Shown: positions 45,174 to 53,568, counted from the stretch's first letter. The stretch is 64,000 nt of DNA from an uncultured Catenibacterium sp. (GCA_900540685.1 UQGS01000002.1:1-64000); one strand, 5' to 3'. Made by a program: numbers and translations. The notes: generated from the letters alone by a model not told the origin.

Positions 45174-45868
45174 TATTTCTGCGCCTCCTTCTTATATTCT
45201 TCAAAACAAGTAATACCATGACAGTGCATACAATCTTCTCCACATTCGAGTGTTGAAGAATGGTCTATATTTGTCGCACTTGGTAGTTTTAATTTATTTT
45301 GTATAGCCGTTAACATACTTAATACAAAGAATGCCCCTGGAGCCATAATAAAGATAGAAATAGGTTCATAGGCTTTTGGCATGATTGTATAACCAAAGGC
45401 AGTCCCTGCGCCTAAGAGTTCTCTCACGAGTCCAATACAAGTAAGGGCTAATGTAAATCCTAATCCCATACCTACACCATCCAATATAGAAAGAATAGGA
45501 TTATTCTTAGAAGCGAATGCTTCTGCACGACCTAGAATAATACAGTTAACTACAATTAATGGAATATATATACCTAGTGTATCATATAAAGATGGAAGAT
45601 TTGCCTGTAATAAGAGCTGGACAACAGTGACAAGAGTAGCGACTATGACAATATATGCTGGGATTCTGACACGTTCAGGAATAATTTTACGTAATGCGGA
45701 AATCACAAAGTTACTCATAATGAGTACAGCCATTGTAGTAAGTCCCATACCCATTCCACTGATAGCTGAAGTTGTAACAGCAAGAGTTGGACACATACCT
45801 AACATGAGGACAAATGTAGGATTTTCTTTAATAATACCGTTATAGACTGGCTTAATATATTTATTCAC
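45173..45868 (-). CDS. rnfE: Rnf complex subunit RnfE
   Basis: A 231-residue six-helix subunit homologous to RnfA: the pairs GMCPTLAVTTS and VNCIILGRAEAFAS carry the conserved cysteines. It has a hydrophilic C-terminal tail with four cysteines (CGEDCMHCHGITC) that may bind a metal; this is beyond the basic RnfE fold. Overlaps rnfG by 8 nt. Confidence 0.95.
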   Translation of the reverse strand: MNKYIKPVYNGIIKENPTFVLMLGMCPTLAVTTSAISGMGMGLTTMAVLIMSNFVISALRKIIPERVRIPAYIVIVATLVTVVQLLLQANLPSLYDTLGIYIPLIVVNCIILGRAEAFASKNNPILSILDGVGMGLGFTLALTCIGLVRELLGAGTAFGYTIMPKAYEPISIFIMAPGAFFVLSMLTAIQNKLKLPSATNIDHSSTLECGEDCMHCHGITCFEEYKKEAQK

Positions 45869-46481
45869 GTTGTCCCACTCCTTTCAACAGATCATAGAAA
45901 TCAAGGGCACCATTGACACCATTTGTGACAGCTTTAGATGTGATAGTGGCACTAGAAAGAGAATCAACTTCATTGTCCTTCTCTTTACCTGTTTTAGTAA
46001 TAATAAACGAATCCACCTTCTTATTAAGGTACTGTGATCTGAATGATTCATTCTTCGCATTCATACCAAGCCCTACTGTTTCACTAATAGATAAGATTTC
46101 TACGCCTTTGATCTGCTTATTTAAATCAATTCCAATAATGAGTTCTATTTCACCACCAAAACCATCTTTATCAGTGACCTGAATGACATAGCCCTGTAGT
46201 TTATTATCTTTATAAGCCCCTAAAGCATTGGTGATTTCAACACCATTTTTACCATAATCTTTTGTAAGGAGCTTTGGACTCTGTTCAATGAGTTTACTGT
46301 AATCTGCCTTGAAATCATCGGCTTCACTCATAACCTCTTTATAAGCAAGAAGTTTTGTTTCTTCTTGTTTTGAGGCTATTTTATCTTTTGTAGAATGATA
46401 AACAAAACCAAGGAGACATCCAGATACAATTGTAATGATAAATAATATGCATGTATCCTTGATGATTCTCTTTATATTCAT
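45861..46481 (-). CDS. rnfG: Rnf complex subunit RnfG
   Basis: A 206-residue protein with one N-terminal helix and an extracytoplasmic FMN-binding domain. The flavinylation motif DSLSSAT (about 176-182) gives the threonine to which ApbE would attach FMN. Overlaps rnfD by 4 nt (ATGA). Confidence 0.95.
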   Translation of the reverse strand: MNIKRIIKDTCILFIITIVSGCLLGFVYHSTKDKIASKQEETKLLAYKEVMSEADDFKADYSKLIEQSPKLLTKDYGKNGVEITNALGAYKDNKLQGYVIQVTDKDGFGGEIELIIGIDLNKQIKGVEILSISETVGLGMNAKNESFRSQYLNKKVDSFIITKTGKEKDNEVDSLSSATITSKAVTNGVNGALDFYDLLKGVGQRE

Positions 46482-47407
46482 GATACCACCGCCTTCTTTG
46501 TTTTATAGAGAAGTGTATATTTCTCAATAAGAGGTACAACAAGATTACCTAGAATAATCGCATAAGAAACACCTTCTGCAGTTGTCCCAAAGAATCTAAA
46601 TAAACCTGTGAGTATTCCTATTAAAACGCCAAAGACAATCTGTCCTTCAAAATTAATAGGTGTTGTGACATAATCGGTTGCCATAAAGAAACAGCCTAGC
46701 ATTAAGCCACCACCACATAATTGGCAGGCGAGATAATAGAAATCAAAACGGAAGGGTGAAAAAATAAGAGTAAAGAGCGAGAATGTAAGAAGATAAGTCA
46801 CTGGAATAGTAGGTTTAATGACTCTCTTTACTAACATATAAACTCCACCTATTAAAATCATAAAGGTAGATGTTTCACCAATAGTCCCTGCTGTTGTACC
46901 GATAAATAAACGGAATAAATCATAATGTGATCTTGTTTCAAGAATCGCGAGTGGAGTGGCAGTAGTGACACCATCAAAGACGAAATGTGTCATGCGTCCA
47001 GTAAATGATATAAGTAAAAAACAGCGTGCTGCCAAGGCAGGATTCATAAAGTTCTGTCCTAGTCCACCATATAACTGTTTTACAATAATAATCGCAAATA
47101 GAGCGCCTATCACTGGTATCCATAATGGGACAGTAGATGGAAGATTTAATGCAAGAATAAGTCCTGTCACTACAGCTGAACAATCTTTGATTGTGATAGG
47201 CTTCTTCATAAAGTATTCAAATAAATATTCACATAATACACAAGTAAGTACTGATACAATGACAATAAGTGCTGCATTTAACTTAAATTGATAAATACCA
47301 TACAGTGTTGCAGGCATCAATGCGATAATGACATCAATCATAATACGTGTTGTATCTGTTTTATCACGTACATGAGGTGATGATGATGTATGTAATAGTT
47401 TATTCAT
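46478..47407 (-). CDS. rnfD: Rnf complex subunit RnfD
   Basis: A 309-residue membrane subunit with eight to ten helices and a covalent FMN site in VTTATPLA (about 151-158). NQNFMNPALAARCF-like and TDYVTTPINF segments match RnfD/NqrB. Nine bases after rnfC. Confidence 0.95.
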   Translation of the reverse strand: MNKLLHTSSSPHVRDKTDTTRIMIDVIIALMPATLYGIYQFKLNAALIVIVSVLTCVLCEYLFEYFMKKPITIKDCSAVVTGLILALNLPSTVPLWIPVIGALFAIIIVKQLYGGLGQNFMNPALAARCFLLISFTGRMTHFVFDGVTTATPLAILETRSHYDLFRLFIGTTAGTIGETSTFMILIGGVYMLVKRVIKPTIPVTYLLTFSLFTLIFSPFRFDFYYLACQLCGGGLMLGCFFMATDYVTTPINFEGQIVFGVLIGILTGLFRFFGTTAEGVSYAIILGNLVVPLIEKYTLLYKTKKAVVS

Positions 47408-47416
47408 AACATTCCC

Positions 47417-48727
47417 CTACTTTCTTTTAAGAGATGCCACAGTTGATTTACATTTTCTAATAGCCTGTGTCATATTTCTTTTTGCAGGACATACATAACT
47501 GCAGCATCCACATTCTATACATTCCATACCATTTAGCTGTATGAATGTATTGATATCATTCTTCAAAGAAGCTTGATAAAGCTTTTGAGGAATGAGATGA
47601 CTTGGACAGGCATCTATACAACGTCCACATCTAATGCAGGCTGTAGGCGTGTTCACTGCCACTTCATCATGAGTAAAGGCAAGAATAGAACTGCTTGTTT
47701 TGACTGCAGGAATATGAAGAGAAATAAGTGAAACACCCATCATTGGACCACCACTGATGATTTTCTCCACATTCTCTTTTAAACCACCACATGATTCAAT
47801 AATATACTGGAAATCAGTTCCTACAGGTACTTCTACATTACAAGGTGTAGTGACACCATCACCTGTTAAAGTCATGACTGTAGAAATTAAAGGACGATCA
47901 TACTTAATTGCATCTCTAATTGCAAGAACTGTAGCCACATTATCGACAATACAACCGACATCAAGAGGAAGCATCTTAGAATTCAGTCTTCTTCCAGTTA
48001 ATGCTTCTATCAACATTCTTTCTCCACCCTGTGGATATTTTGTCTTTAAGACCTTAACGCTGATTCTTTCTTCTTTTCGACAAAGCTGCTTTAAAAGATG
48101 AATCGCTTCTTTCTTATTATCTTCGATTCCAATATAACCAACAGCATGAGGATAAAGAGTTAACATGATTCTTAATCCTTCAATGAGTTCTTTAGATCTT
48201 TCAAGCATCAAACGATAGTCAGATGTGAGATAAGGTTCACATTCAGCCCCATTCACAATCACATATTCTATTTTTTCTGGTTCTTTTACATTGAGCTTCA
48301 CATGTGTTGGGAACCCTGCCCCACCTAAACCGACAACACCTGCTTCTTTCACTTTTTCTATCTTTTCTTCAAAACTAAGTGTATTGATATTATTTTCATG
48401 TTCCTGATAATCAGATGTATAATTCCCATCATTTTCTATAACCACTGCATCCTGATAAGCTCCTGTTGCATCCTGTCTTTTTTCAATACGTTTCACTATT
48501 CCTGAAACAGAAGAAATAATATTTGCGGAAACATAACCGCCAGCCTGTGCTATAAGTGTACCTACATGTACTTCATCCTTTACTTTAACTACAGGAATAC
48601 TTGGTGCACCAATATGTTGTTTCATTAAAAAAACAACCTCCGGGCTGGCTTCCAATTTTTCTATTTGTTTATCTTTAGTATATTCTTTTCCATCATAGGG
48701 ATGGACGCCACCTCTAAAAGTAATCAT
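47417..48727 (-). CDS. rnfC: Rnf complex subunit RnfC
   Basis: A 436-residue peripheral subunit that reacts with NAD. The N-terminal barrel-like part is followed by the nucleotide/FMN-binding EAGVVGLGGAGFPTHVKL (about 113-130), then two 4Fe-4S motifs CIRCGRCIDACP and CIECGCCSYVCP (about 360-415). First gene of the operon; SD AAAGGAG. The full Rnf would couple ferredoxin:NAD oxidoreduction to Na+ or H+ transport. Confidence 0.96.
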   Translation of the reverse strand: MITFRGGVHPYDGKEYTKDKQIEKLEASPEVVFLMKQHIGAPSIPVVKVKDEVHVGTLIAQAGGYVSANIISSVSGIVKRIEKRQDATGAYQDAVVIENDGNYTSDYQEHENNINTLSFEEKIEKVKEAGVVGLGGAGFPTHVKLNVKEPEKIEYVIVNGAECEPYLTSDYRLMLERSKELIEGLRIMLTLYPHAVGYIGIEDNKKEAIHLLKQLCRKEERISVKVLKTKYPQGGERMLIEALTGRRLNSKMLPLDVGCIVDNVATVLAIRDAIKYDRPLISTVMTLTGDGVTTPCNVEVPVGTDFQYIIESCGGLKENVEKIISGGPMMGVSLISLHIPAVKTSSSILAFTHDEVAVNTPTACIRCGRCIDACPSHLIPQKLYQASLKNDINTFIQLNGMECIECGCCSYVCPAKRNMTQAIRKCKSTVASLKRK

Positions 48728-48771
48728 ATCCCAATTCTCCTTTAATACTATTGTAGGACGATACGAGGCAA

Positions 48772-48789
48772 AATGTAAGCCTTTACATT
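48772..48789. promoter_or_regulatory. Inverted repeat in the rnf promoter region
   Basis: AATGTAA-N4-TTACATT, a perfect 7-4-7 dyad overlapping the probable -35 of rnfC (a TACAAT -10 lies 17 nt downstream of TTACAT on the minus strand). It has the geometry of a redox-regulator site but not the Rex sequence; the regulator is unknown. Confidence 0.45.
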
Positions 48790-48825
48790 AAGTTAATTTA
48801 TTCACTAAACGTTTATATTTTCACA

Positions 48826-48854
48826 ATGAAAAAGACCATGCCTCAGGCATGGTC
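48826..48854 (-). terminator. Terminator after the GH1 gene
   Basis: A perfect 9-bp GC-rich stem (48846-48854 with 48834-48842, loop of 3) followed by five T on the minus strand. Confidence 0.9.
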
Positions 48855-48864
48855 AAAGCACGTA

Positions 48865-50277
48865 TTAGTCTAAATCAGCACCGTTAGATTCAAATACTTT
48901 CTTGATATAATTATAAGATTTCTTTGGAATACGTTTCATATCTCTTAGATCTTTGTTTGTTCTATTGACATAAACGAATCCATAACGCTTATCCATATTA
49001 CACATACTAGCTAGGATATCAATTGGTCCCCAAGTAACATAACCTAAGCAGTCTACACCATCTTCAAACATAGCGTTTTCCATTTCACGGATATGATCTC
49101 TATGATAATTAATACGATAATCATCTTCAATTGTACGACCTTCAGCAAGCATCTGATCTACTTCTTCCTGAGTCATATCTTCACGCCATCCAATACCATT
49201 TTCAAGAACGAATACTGGTAAACCTGTTCTATGATGTAAATCATTTAAAGTCCATCTAAATCCAACTGGATCGATTTCCCAATGCCATTCATTGGCTTCA
49301 CAATGAGGGTTCTGAATCTGCTGTTCATTGACACAGTCGCAAGCTGGTCTTTCATGATCAAATACGCCAGTCTTAACTGTATTAGAACGATAGTAAGAGA
49401 ATGCGATATAGTCTACTGTATATTTTAATAATTCTTCATCGCCTTCTTCAAATGTTGGCATCCATCCACGGTTTTCTAAGTATGCATTCCAGTAATCAGG
49501 ATATTTACCCTGTGCAAATGTATCTACAAGGTAACCATTTAATAAGTTATAAGCCTGAGTTGCGAATAAATTATTTTCTGGACTATTATCATAAGCATAA
49601 ACATTAGTAATAGCACCCATACCACAGAACTTAGCATCTGGCTGCATTTCTCTTAAAGCACGTACTGCCTTACAATGAGCCATCATAACATTATGGTTAA
49701 CCTGGTATAAATGTTTAGGAAGACTTACACCTTCAGGAATTTCTTCAGCATTAGAAACTCTTAACATCATTGAATGAAGGTTCTGTTCATTGAATGACAT
49801 CCAATGTTTAACTCTATCACCGAATCTTTCAATACATACTTTCGCATATCTTTCAAAACAGTCTACAACATATCTTGAAGCAAAACCATTGTAGTTCTTT
49901 ACAAGATGATAAGGCATATCGAAATGTACTAAAGTGATCATTGGTTCAATACCTGCAGCAAGTAACTTATCAATTAAATCACTATAGAATTTTACACCTT
50001 CTTCGTTTACTGGTTCATCTAATGTACCATTAGGAATAATACGGCTCCAGCAGATTGAGAAACGATAGAAGTTGAATCCCATACCTTTCATTAATGCGAT
50101 GTCTTCATCATAACGAGTGTATTCATCAATAGCATCGTTCCAGTCAGAGAATTCAGGGTTCATTGGTCTTACGTCATAAATACATACACCCTTTCCACCT
50201 TCATTTCTGTGTCCTTCAGTCTGGAATGATGATACTGAACCACCCCAGTAAAAATCTTTTGGCATTTTTCTTTCCAT
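48865..50277 (-). CDS. GH1 family glycosidase (6-phospho-beta-glucosidase-like)
   Basis: A 470-residue TIM-barrel glycosidase. FYWGGSVSSFQTEG is the GH1 N-terminal signature, the acid/base glutamate lies in SFNEQN (about 167) and the nucleophile in VLENGIG (about 365). The NEQN variant and the phosphate-loop region are consistent with a phospho-beta-glucosidase, pairing with PTS-imported beta-glucosides; EIIC at 32030 is a candidate partner. Whether the substrate is phosphorylated is inferred. Confidence 0.9.
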   Translation of the reverse strand: MERKMPKDFYWGGSVSSFQTEGHRNEGGKGVCIYDVRPMNPEFSDWNDAIDEYTRYDEDIALMKGMGFNFYRFSICWSRIIPNGTLDEPVNEEGVKFYSDLIDKLLAAGIEPMITLVHFDMPYHLVKNYNGFASRYVVDCFERYAKVCIERFGDRVKHWMSFNEQNLHSMMLRVSNAEEIPEGVSLPKHLYQVNHNVMMAHCKAVRALREMQPDAKFCGMGAITNVYAYDNSPENNLFATQAYNLLNGYLVDTFAQGKYPDYWNAYLENRGWMPTFEEGDEELLKYTVDYIAFSYYRSNTVKTGVFDHERPACDCVNEQQIQNPHCEANEWHWEIDPVGFRWTLNDLHHRTGLPVFVLENGIGWREDMTQEEVDQMLAEGRTIEDDYRINYHRDHIREMENAMFEDGVDCLGYVTWGPIDILASMCNMDKRYGFVYVNRTNKDLRDMKRIPKKSYNYIKKVFESNGADLD

Positions 50278-50306
50278 TTTATGTGTCTCCTTTATCTTAT
50301 GAATTC

Positions 50307-50336
50307 ATTCTATCAATCACACCTAAGATATGTAAA
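50307..50336 (-). promoter_or_regulatory. Promoter of the GH1 gene
   Basis: TTTACA (50331-50336) and TAGAAT (50307-50312) on the minus strand, 18 nt apart, upstream of a good Shine-Dalgarno AAAGGAG. Confidence 0.55.
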
Positions 50337-50384
50337 CAGTTCCAAGGTTGATTATTATAACGTTTCATAAAATATGTAAAAAGA

Positions 50385-50414
50385 GGACGATTAATGAAAC
50401 TCCGTTTCATTAAT
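50385..50414 (-). terminator. Terminator after hflX
   Basis: A perfect 11-bp stem (50404-50414 with 50390-50400, loop of 3) overlapping the hflX stop; the T-rich stretch starts a few bases later than ideal. Confidence 0.6.
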
Positions 50415-51615
50415 TCAAAAGAAGATACTTAAGATAGTCTTTAATATCCTGTCTTTTGGCTTCTATCTGAAGATAGATATAATCATCACGATAGTCAACC
50501 TGCTCCACATAAGTATTCTCATATAGATATTTGAAATCTTCTCCCTTGTCATAAGGGATACCTAATTGGAATGTTTCATAATCTTTAAAGAGAATATGAC
50601 TGATTTCATCTTCTAACAAGTCTAAACCAGTCTTTTCCTTCGCAGATATAAAGACATAAGGAGATACAGGATGAACATAACCATACTTATTTAAATCAAC
50701 TTTGTTATAGACATAGATCATTGGTGTATTCTCAACACCTAATTCTTCTAATACCTTATTGGTTGTATCAACCTGTAATTGATAATCTTCAAAGCTAGAA
50801 TCAACTACATGGAGTAATAAATCAGCTTCCTTAACCTCTTCTAGAGTTGAACGGAATGCCTGAATCAGGTTATGTGGTAAACGTTCAATAAAACCAACTG
50901 TATCAGTAAGCAAACATGTATGATTCTTAATCTTGATATTTCTAGTAGAAGTCTGTAATGTCGCAAATAACATATCCTTCTCAAATACTTTTTTCTCTTT
51001 ATTCTGACATAAGGTATTAAGTAAAGTAGACTTCCCACTATTTGTATAGCCTACTAAGGCAATAACAGGTACATTATTACGTTTACGTCTTTCTCTTTGT
51101 GTTTGTCTCTGTTTTACAATTTGTGCGAGTTCTTTTCTTGAACGAGACAATTTTCTAGCAATAATACGACGATCTAATTCAATCTGTTTTTCCCCAGATC
51201 CTCTAAAACCAGAACCACCCTGCTGGTGTGACATATGTTCCTGCATACCTACAAGTCTAGGTAATAGATATTGGTCTCTGGCTATTTCTACCTGTAATTT
51301 GGCTTCTTTTGTCTGTGCACGCTGTTCAAATATACGAAGAATCAAATCAGTACGATCTGTTACTTCAGTTTGTAATTGATCAGTGAGGTTCTTTACCTGC
51401 AAAGGAGATAGTTCATCATCAAAGATGACCATTTCTCCATCTAATCTTAACCTTATTTCTTCTATTTTACCCTTACCAATATAAGTGGCAGGATTGATTT
51501 TTTCTAATTTCTGAATAACAACATCTTCTACTTCAATATCGCATGCAATGCATAATGATTTCAGTTCATCTATGTAGAAGGGATTATCCGATGTCATAAC
51601 TAATATAGCTTTCAT
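50410..51615 (-). CDS. hflX: Ribosome-associated GTPase HflX
   Basis: A 401-residue GTPase that splits stalled 70S ribosomes. N-terminal HflX domain (about 1-180, with the Gly-rich HMSHQQGGSGFRGSGEKQIE linker compressed to family form) and G domain: G1 GYTNSGKS (about 195-202), G3 DTVGFIERLP, G4 NKVDL. The protein is full length. Single-gene unit with TATAAT at 51670-51675 on the minus strand and a long inverted repeat around it. Confidence 0.95.
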   Translation of the reverse strand: MKAILVMTSDNPFYIDELKSLCIACDIEVEDVVIQKLEKINPATYIGKGKIEEIRLRLDGEMVIFDDELSPLQVKNLTDQLQTEVTDRTDLILRIFEQRAQTKEAKLQVEIARDQYLLPRLVGMQEHMSHQQGGSGFRGSGEKQIELDRRIIARKLSRSRKELAQIVKQRQTQRERRKRNNVPVIALVGYTNSGKSTLLNTLCQNKEKKVFEKDMLFATLQTSTRNIKIKNHTCLLTDTVGFIERLPHNLIQAFRSTLEEVKEADLLLHVVDSSFEDYQLQVDTTNKVLEELGVENTPMIYVYNKVDLNKYGYVHPVSPYVFISAKEKTGLDLLEDEISHILFKDYETFQLGIPYDKGEDFKYLYENTYVEQVDYRDDYIYLQIEAKRQDIKDYLKYLLLN

Positions 51616-51639
51616 TGATATACTTGTTCTACTTAAAAA

Positions 51640-51702
51640 AGAAGAATTCCTTTCTTTGGACTCGATTCTATTATAACACGAGTTTTAGAAAAGAATTCTT
51701 CT
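51640..51702. repeat. Long inverted repeat around the hflX promoter
   Basis: Arms 51640-51655 and 51687-51702 pair over 16 bp with one mismatch; a smaller 4-bp dyad (CTCG/CGAG) and the minus-strand TATAAT lie in the loop. It may be a regulator site, a leader hairpin or a former terminator. Confidence 0.5.
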
Positions 51703-51725
51703 AATATTATAGATATCAAAGAGTA

Positions 51726-51754
51726 GTGATAACTTATTCAATTTATACTATAAT
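51726..51754 (+). promoter_or_regulatory. Promoter of the micropeptide cluster
   Basis: GTGATA (51726-51731) and consensus TATAAT (51749-51754), 17 nt apart; transcription would begin close to the GGAGG at 51762. Confidence 0.5.
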
Positions 51755-51773
51755 AGGCATTGGAGGAAATAAA

Positions 51774-51880
51774 GTGGTAAAAGAAAAGCGTTCCGAATTA
51801 TCCAACTAATCGAAACGCTCGTGATTAGAATTATTTCCTTGATTGGATGGATTTTGATTCTAATCAATTTATTCAACTAA
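51774..51880 (+). other. Candidate frameshifted or cryptic hydrophobic micropeptide
   Basis: GGAGG (51762-51766) is seven bases before a GTG (51774) that reads only 11 codons (VKEKRSELSN) to a stop. In the -1 frame, open from 51773, the DNA encodes a hydrophobic peptide, KAFRIIQLIETLVIR then IISLIGWILILINLFN, ending at 51880. One extra A in the run at 51784-51787, or a -1 slip, would join SD, start and peptide. A stem-loop (51787-51819) begins at that point and a second (51822-51831 with 51857-51866) follows. A GTG at 51821 could alternatively start a 19-residue version without a ribosome site. Confidence 0.4.
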
Positions 51881-51943
51881 CTAGGTTGAGAAGCTTGTCC
51901 TCTCTTCCCATTACTATTGTAATACCACTTTTCAAAGGAAACA

Positions 51944-52024
51944 ATGAACAAATTAGTTTTAAAAGTAATTGAACTTATTGGACTTATTGCAGCATTAGTA
52001 TTCTTAATTTCAAACTCATTATAA
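51944..52024 (+). CDS. Hydrophobic 26-residue micropeptide
   Basis: An ATG with AAAGGA five bases upstream opens a 26-codon frame: MNKLVLKVIELIGLIAAL then a hydrophobic end ...ISNSL. The body forms one membrane-spanning helix with an acidic residue at position 10. KVIELI resembles RIIQLI of the upstream cryptic peptide (51774-51880), suggesting duplication. Thirteen bases later a second gene begins with its own AAGGAG. Type I toxin, small membrane protein or signalling peptide are all possible. Confidence 0.5.
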   Translation: MNKLVLKVIELIGLIAALVFLISNSL

Positions 52025-52036
52025 GGAGAAACCATC

Positions 52037-52231
52037 ATGGCAACTGAAGCACAAAAGAAAGCAAGTGCAAACTATGCAAAGAAGATGACAAAATGTGTTA
52101 ATCTTGCATTCAATAAGAAAACAGATGCAGATATTCTTGAAAAGCTTGATCAGGTTGATTCAAAAATGGGATATATCAAAAAGCTTATTAGAGAAGATAT
52201 TGCGAAATCAGAAAGTAACCAGAGTGTTTAA
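52037..52231 (+). CDS. Small RHH-like protein
   Basis: A 64-residue basic protein: MATEAQKKASANYAKKMTK, then CVNLAFNKKTDADILEKLD and a GYIKKLIREDI end. The layout (short strand, two helices) and wording match a widespread Firmicutes family resembling Arc/ribbon-helix-helix DNA-binding proteins; function unknown. SD AAGGAG eight bases upstream; ends in a terminator. It follows the 26-residue peptide by 13 nt and could regulate it. Confidence 0.75.
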   Translation: MATEAQKKASANYAKKMTKCVNLAFNKKTDADILEKLDQVDSKMGYIKKLIREDIAKSESNQSV

Positions 52232-52246
52232 GCTCTGGTTATTTTC
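52217..52246 (+). terminator. Terminator after the RHH-like gene
   Basis: An 8-bp stem (52217-52224 with 52233-52240) spanning the stop codon, followed by ATTTT. Confidence 0.75.
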
Positions 52247-52275
52247 ATATCAAAAAAAAGCCTAAGAATTTCTTA

Positions 52276-52661
52276 TTAAGCCTGTAAGTAATGAATAATA
52301 TCTTTCGCATCCTTTGCTTCTAATAAGACCTTCATCGCCTGCTTGTTATCCATCACTGAATAAAGATCCTTCAATGTATTTTTAGTCATCTGCGGTTGCT
52401 TAATACTCATCGCAATCATAAATACGATTTGTATCTTATAATGATTCCATATAATAGGATTCTTCAGTGTCGCAATAAGTATCTTAGATTGGAGAATCTC
52501 TTTTTCATTACCATGAGGAATCGCAACATCATTACCTAAATCAGTTGCCCTAATCTTCTCTCGGTTAAAGACTGATTCTTTATATTTCTCTGTAACATAG
52601 TAATGTTTATGTAATTCATCACATAGACAACTGATCAGATCACTTTAATCGTTGTATTCAT
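52276..52661 (-). pseudogene. PTS EIIA (fructose/mannitol type), frameshifted at its 5' end
   Basis: A 122-codon stretch lacking an in-frame ATG near its beginning encodes an EIIA_2 domain: SDLISCLCDELHKHYYVTEK, then FNREKIRATDLGNDVAIPHGNE with the phosphorylatable histidine, ending IIHYLQA. A good ribosome site (GGAGG, 9 nt) and ATG at 52661 read MNTTIKVI and then stop in a different frame. One extra A in the AAA run six codons in would join them (MNTTIK-SDLIS). The N-terminus would still be shorter than a usual EIIA, so it may alternatively be the remnant of a PRD-type regulator. Between 52662 and 52782 I see only a possible promoter. Confidence 0.75.
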
Positions 52662-52782
52662 CTCTTTTTACCTCCATATGTATCATATAAATTTTATGGA
52701 GGATTAACTATAATTTGAACTTCATATCAAAGTCTATTTACAAATAAATAGATATAAACGAATTATTTTGAAAATGAATTTC

Positions 52783-52814
52783 AAAAAAAGAATGAACATT
52801 GATGTCCATTCTTT
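52783..52814 (-). terminator. Terminator after rubrerythrin
   Basis: A 13-bp stem with one G-U (52802-52814 with 52787-52799) followed by seven T on the minus strand. Confidence 0.88.
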
Positions 52815-52839
52815 AATAAGTGATGTAAACTTAATTTAA

Positions 52840-53430
52840 TTATTTACCAAAATATCTATCTAATAAACCTTTTAATGCTTTACCATGTCTTGCTTCATCT
52901 CTTGCCATTTCATGAACTGTATCATGAATTGCATCTAAGTTGTTCTTTTTAGCACATGTAGCAAGTTCAACTTTACCAGCAGTTGCACCAAATTCGCAGT
53001 CAACACGCCAAGCTAAATTATCTTTAGTAGTCGCTTTCATATTTGGTTCTAAATCTTCACCTAACATTTCAGCAAACTTAGCTGCATGTTCTGCTTCTTC
53101 ATAAGCAGCTTTTTCCCAATATAAACCAATTTCAGGGTAACCTTCTCTATGAGCGATTCTAGCCATACATAAATACATACCAACTTCTGAACATTCACCT
53201 TCGAAGTTTGCTTTTAACTGATCAAAGATAAATTTCTTATCTTCATCTGTGATATCAGGATTGTTCTTTACAGTTTTAGCATAAACACCATATTCATGTT
53301 CAGCAGCTAATTTCATTTCACCTTTTACTTCTTCAAACTGATCAGCGCCTACATGACATACTGGACATTCAGCTGGTGCTGCATCTCCTTCATAAACATA
53401 TCCACACACTTTACATACAAATTTTGCCAT
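52840..53430 (-). CDS. Reverse rubrerythrin (NADH/rubredoxin peroxidase)
   Basis: A 196-residue peroxide-reducing protein of anaerobes. The N-terminal rubredoxin domain comes first ([22 protein letters not shown]), then a ferritin-like di-iron domain with [15 protein letters not shown] and [10 protein letters not shown] supplying ligands. This order defines the 'reverse' form. Single gene between two terminators. Confidence 0.94.
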   Translation of the reverse strand: MAKFVCKVCGYVYEGDAAPAECPVCHVGADQFEEVKGEMKLAAEHEYGVYAKTVKNNPDITDEDKKFIFDQLKANFEGECSEVGMYLCMARIAHREGYPEIGLYWEKAAYEEAEHAAKFAEMLGEDLEPNMKATTKDNLAWRVDCEFGATAGKVELATCAKKNNLDAIHDTVHEMARDEARHGKALKGLLDRYFGK

Positions 53431-53523
53431 ATTCTTTTCTCCTTTTTAATTCCTTATTAGGAATGATTACTATTTAATTATAACATAGAATTCTTTAATG
53501 TCAATGGATTTGACTTTTTCCTG

Positions 53524-53561
53524 TAAACAAAAAATTCCCACCACACAAGTGATAGGAATTT
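53524..53561 (-). terminator. Terminator after fakA
   Basis: A 13-bp stem with two wobble pairs (53549-53561 with 53532-53544, loop of 4) and a T-tract on the minus strand. Confidence 0.88.
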
Positions 53562-53568
53562 GAGTTAT

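Noticed and set aside
48772..48789. Calling the rnf dyad a true Rex site
   Set aside because: Spacing fits, but the outer four bases of each arm differ from the Rex consensus; kept as an unassigned operator.
50356..50375. Catabolite-responsive (cre) site upstream of the GH1 gene
   Set aside because: A TGAAACG core is visible but it is one base short of the cre spacing and the right half does not match.
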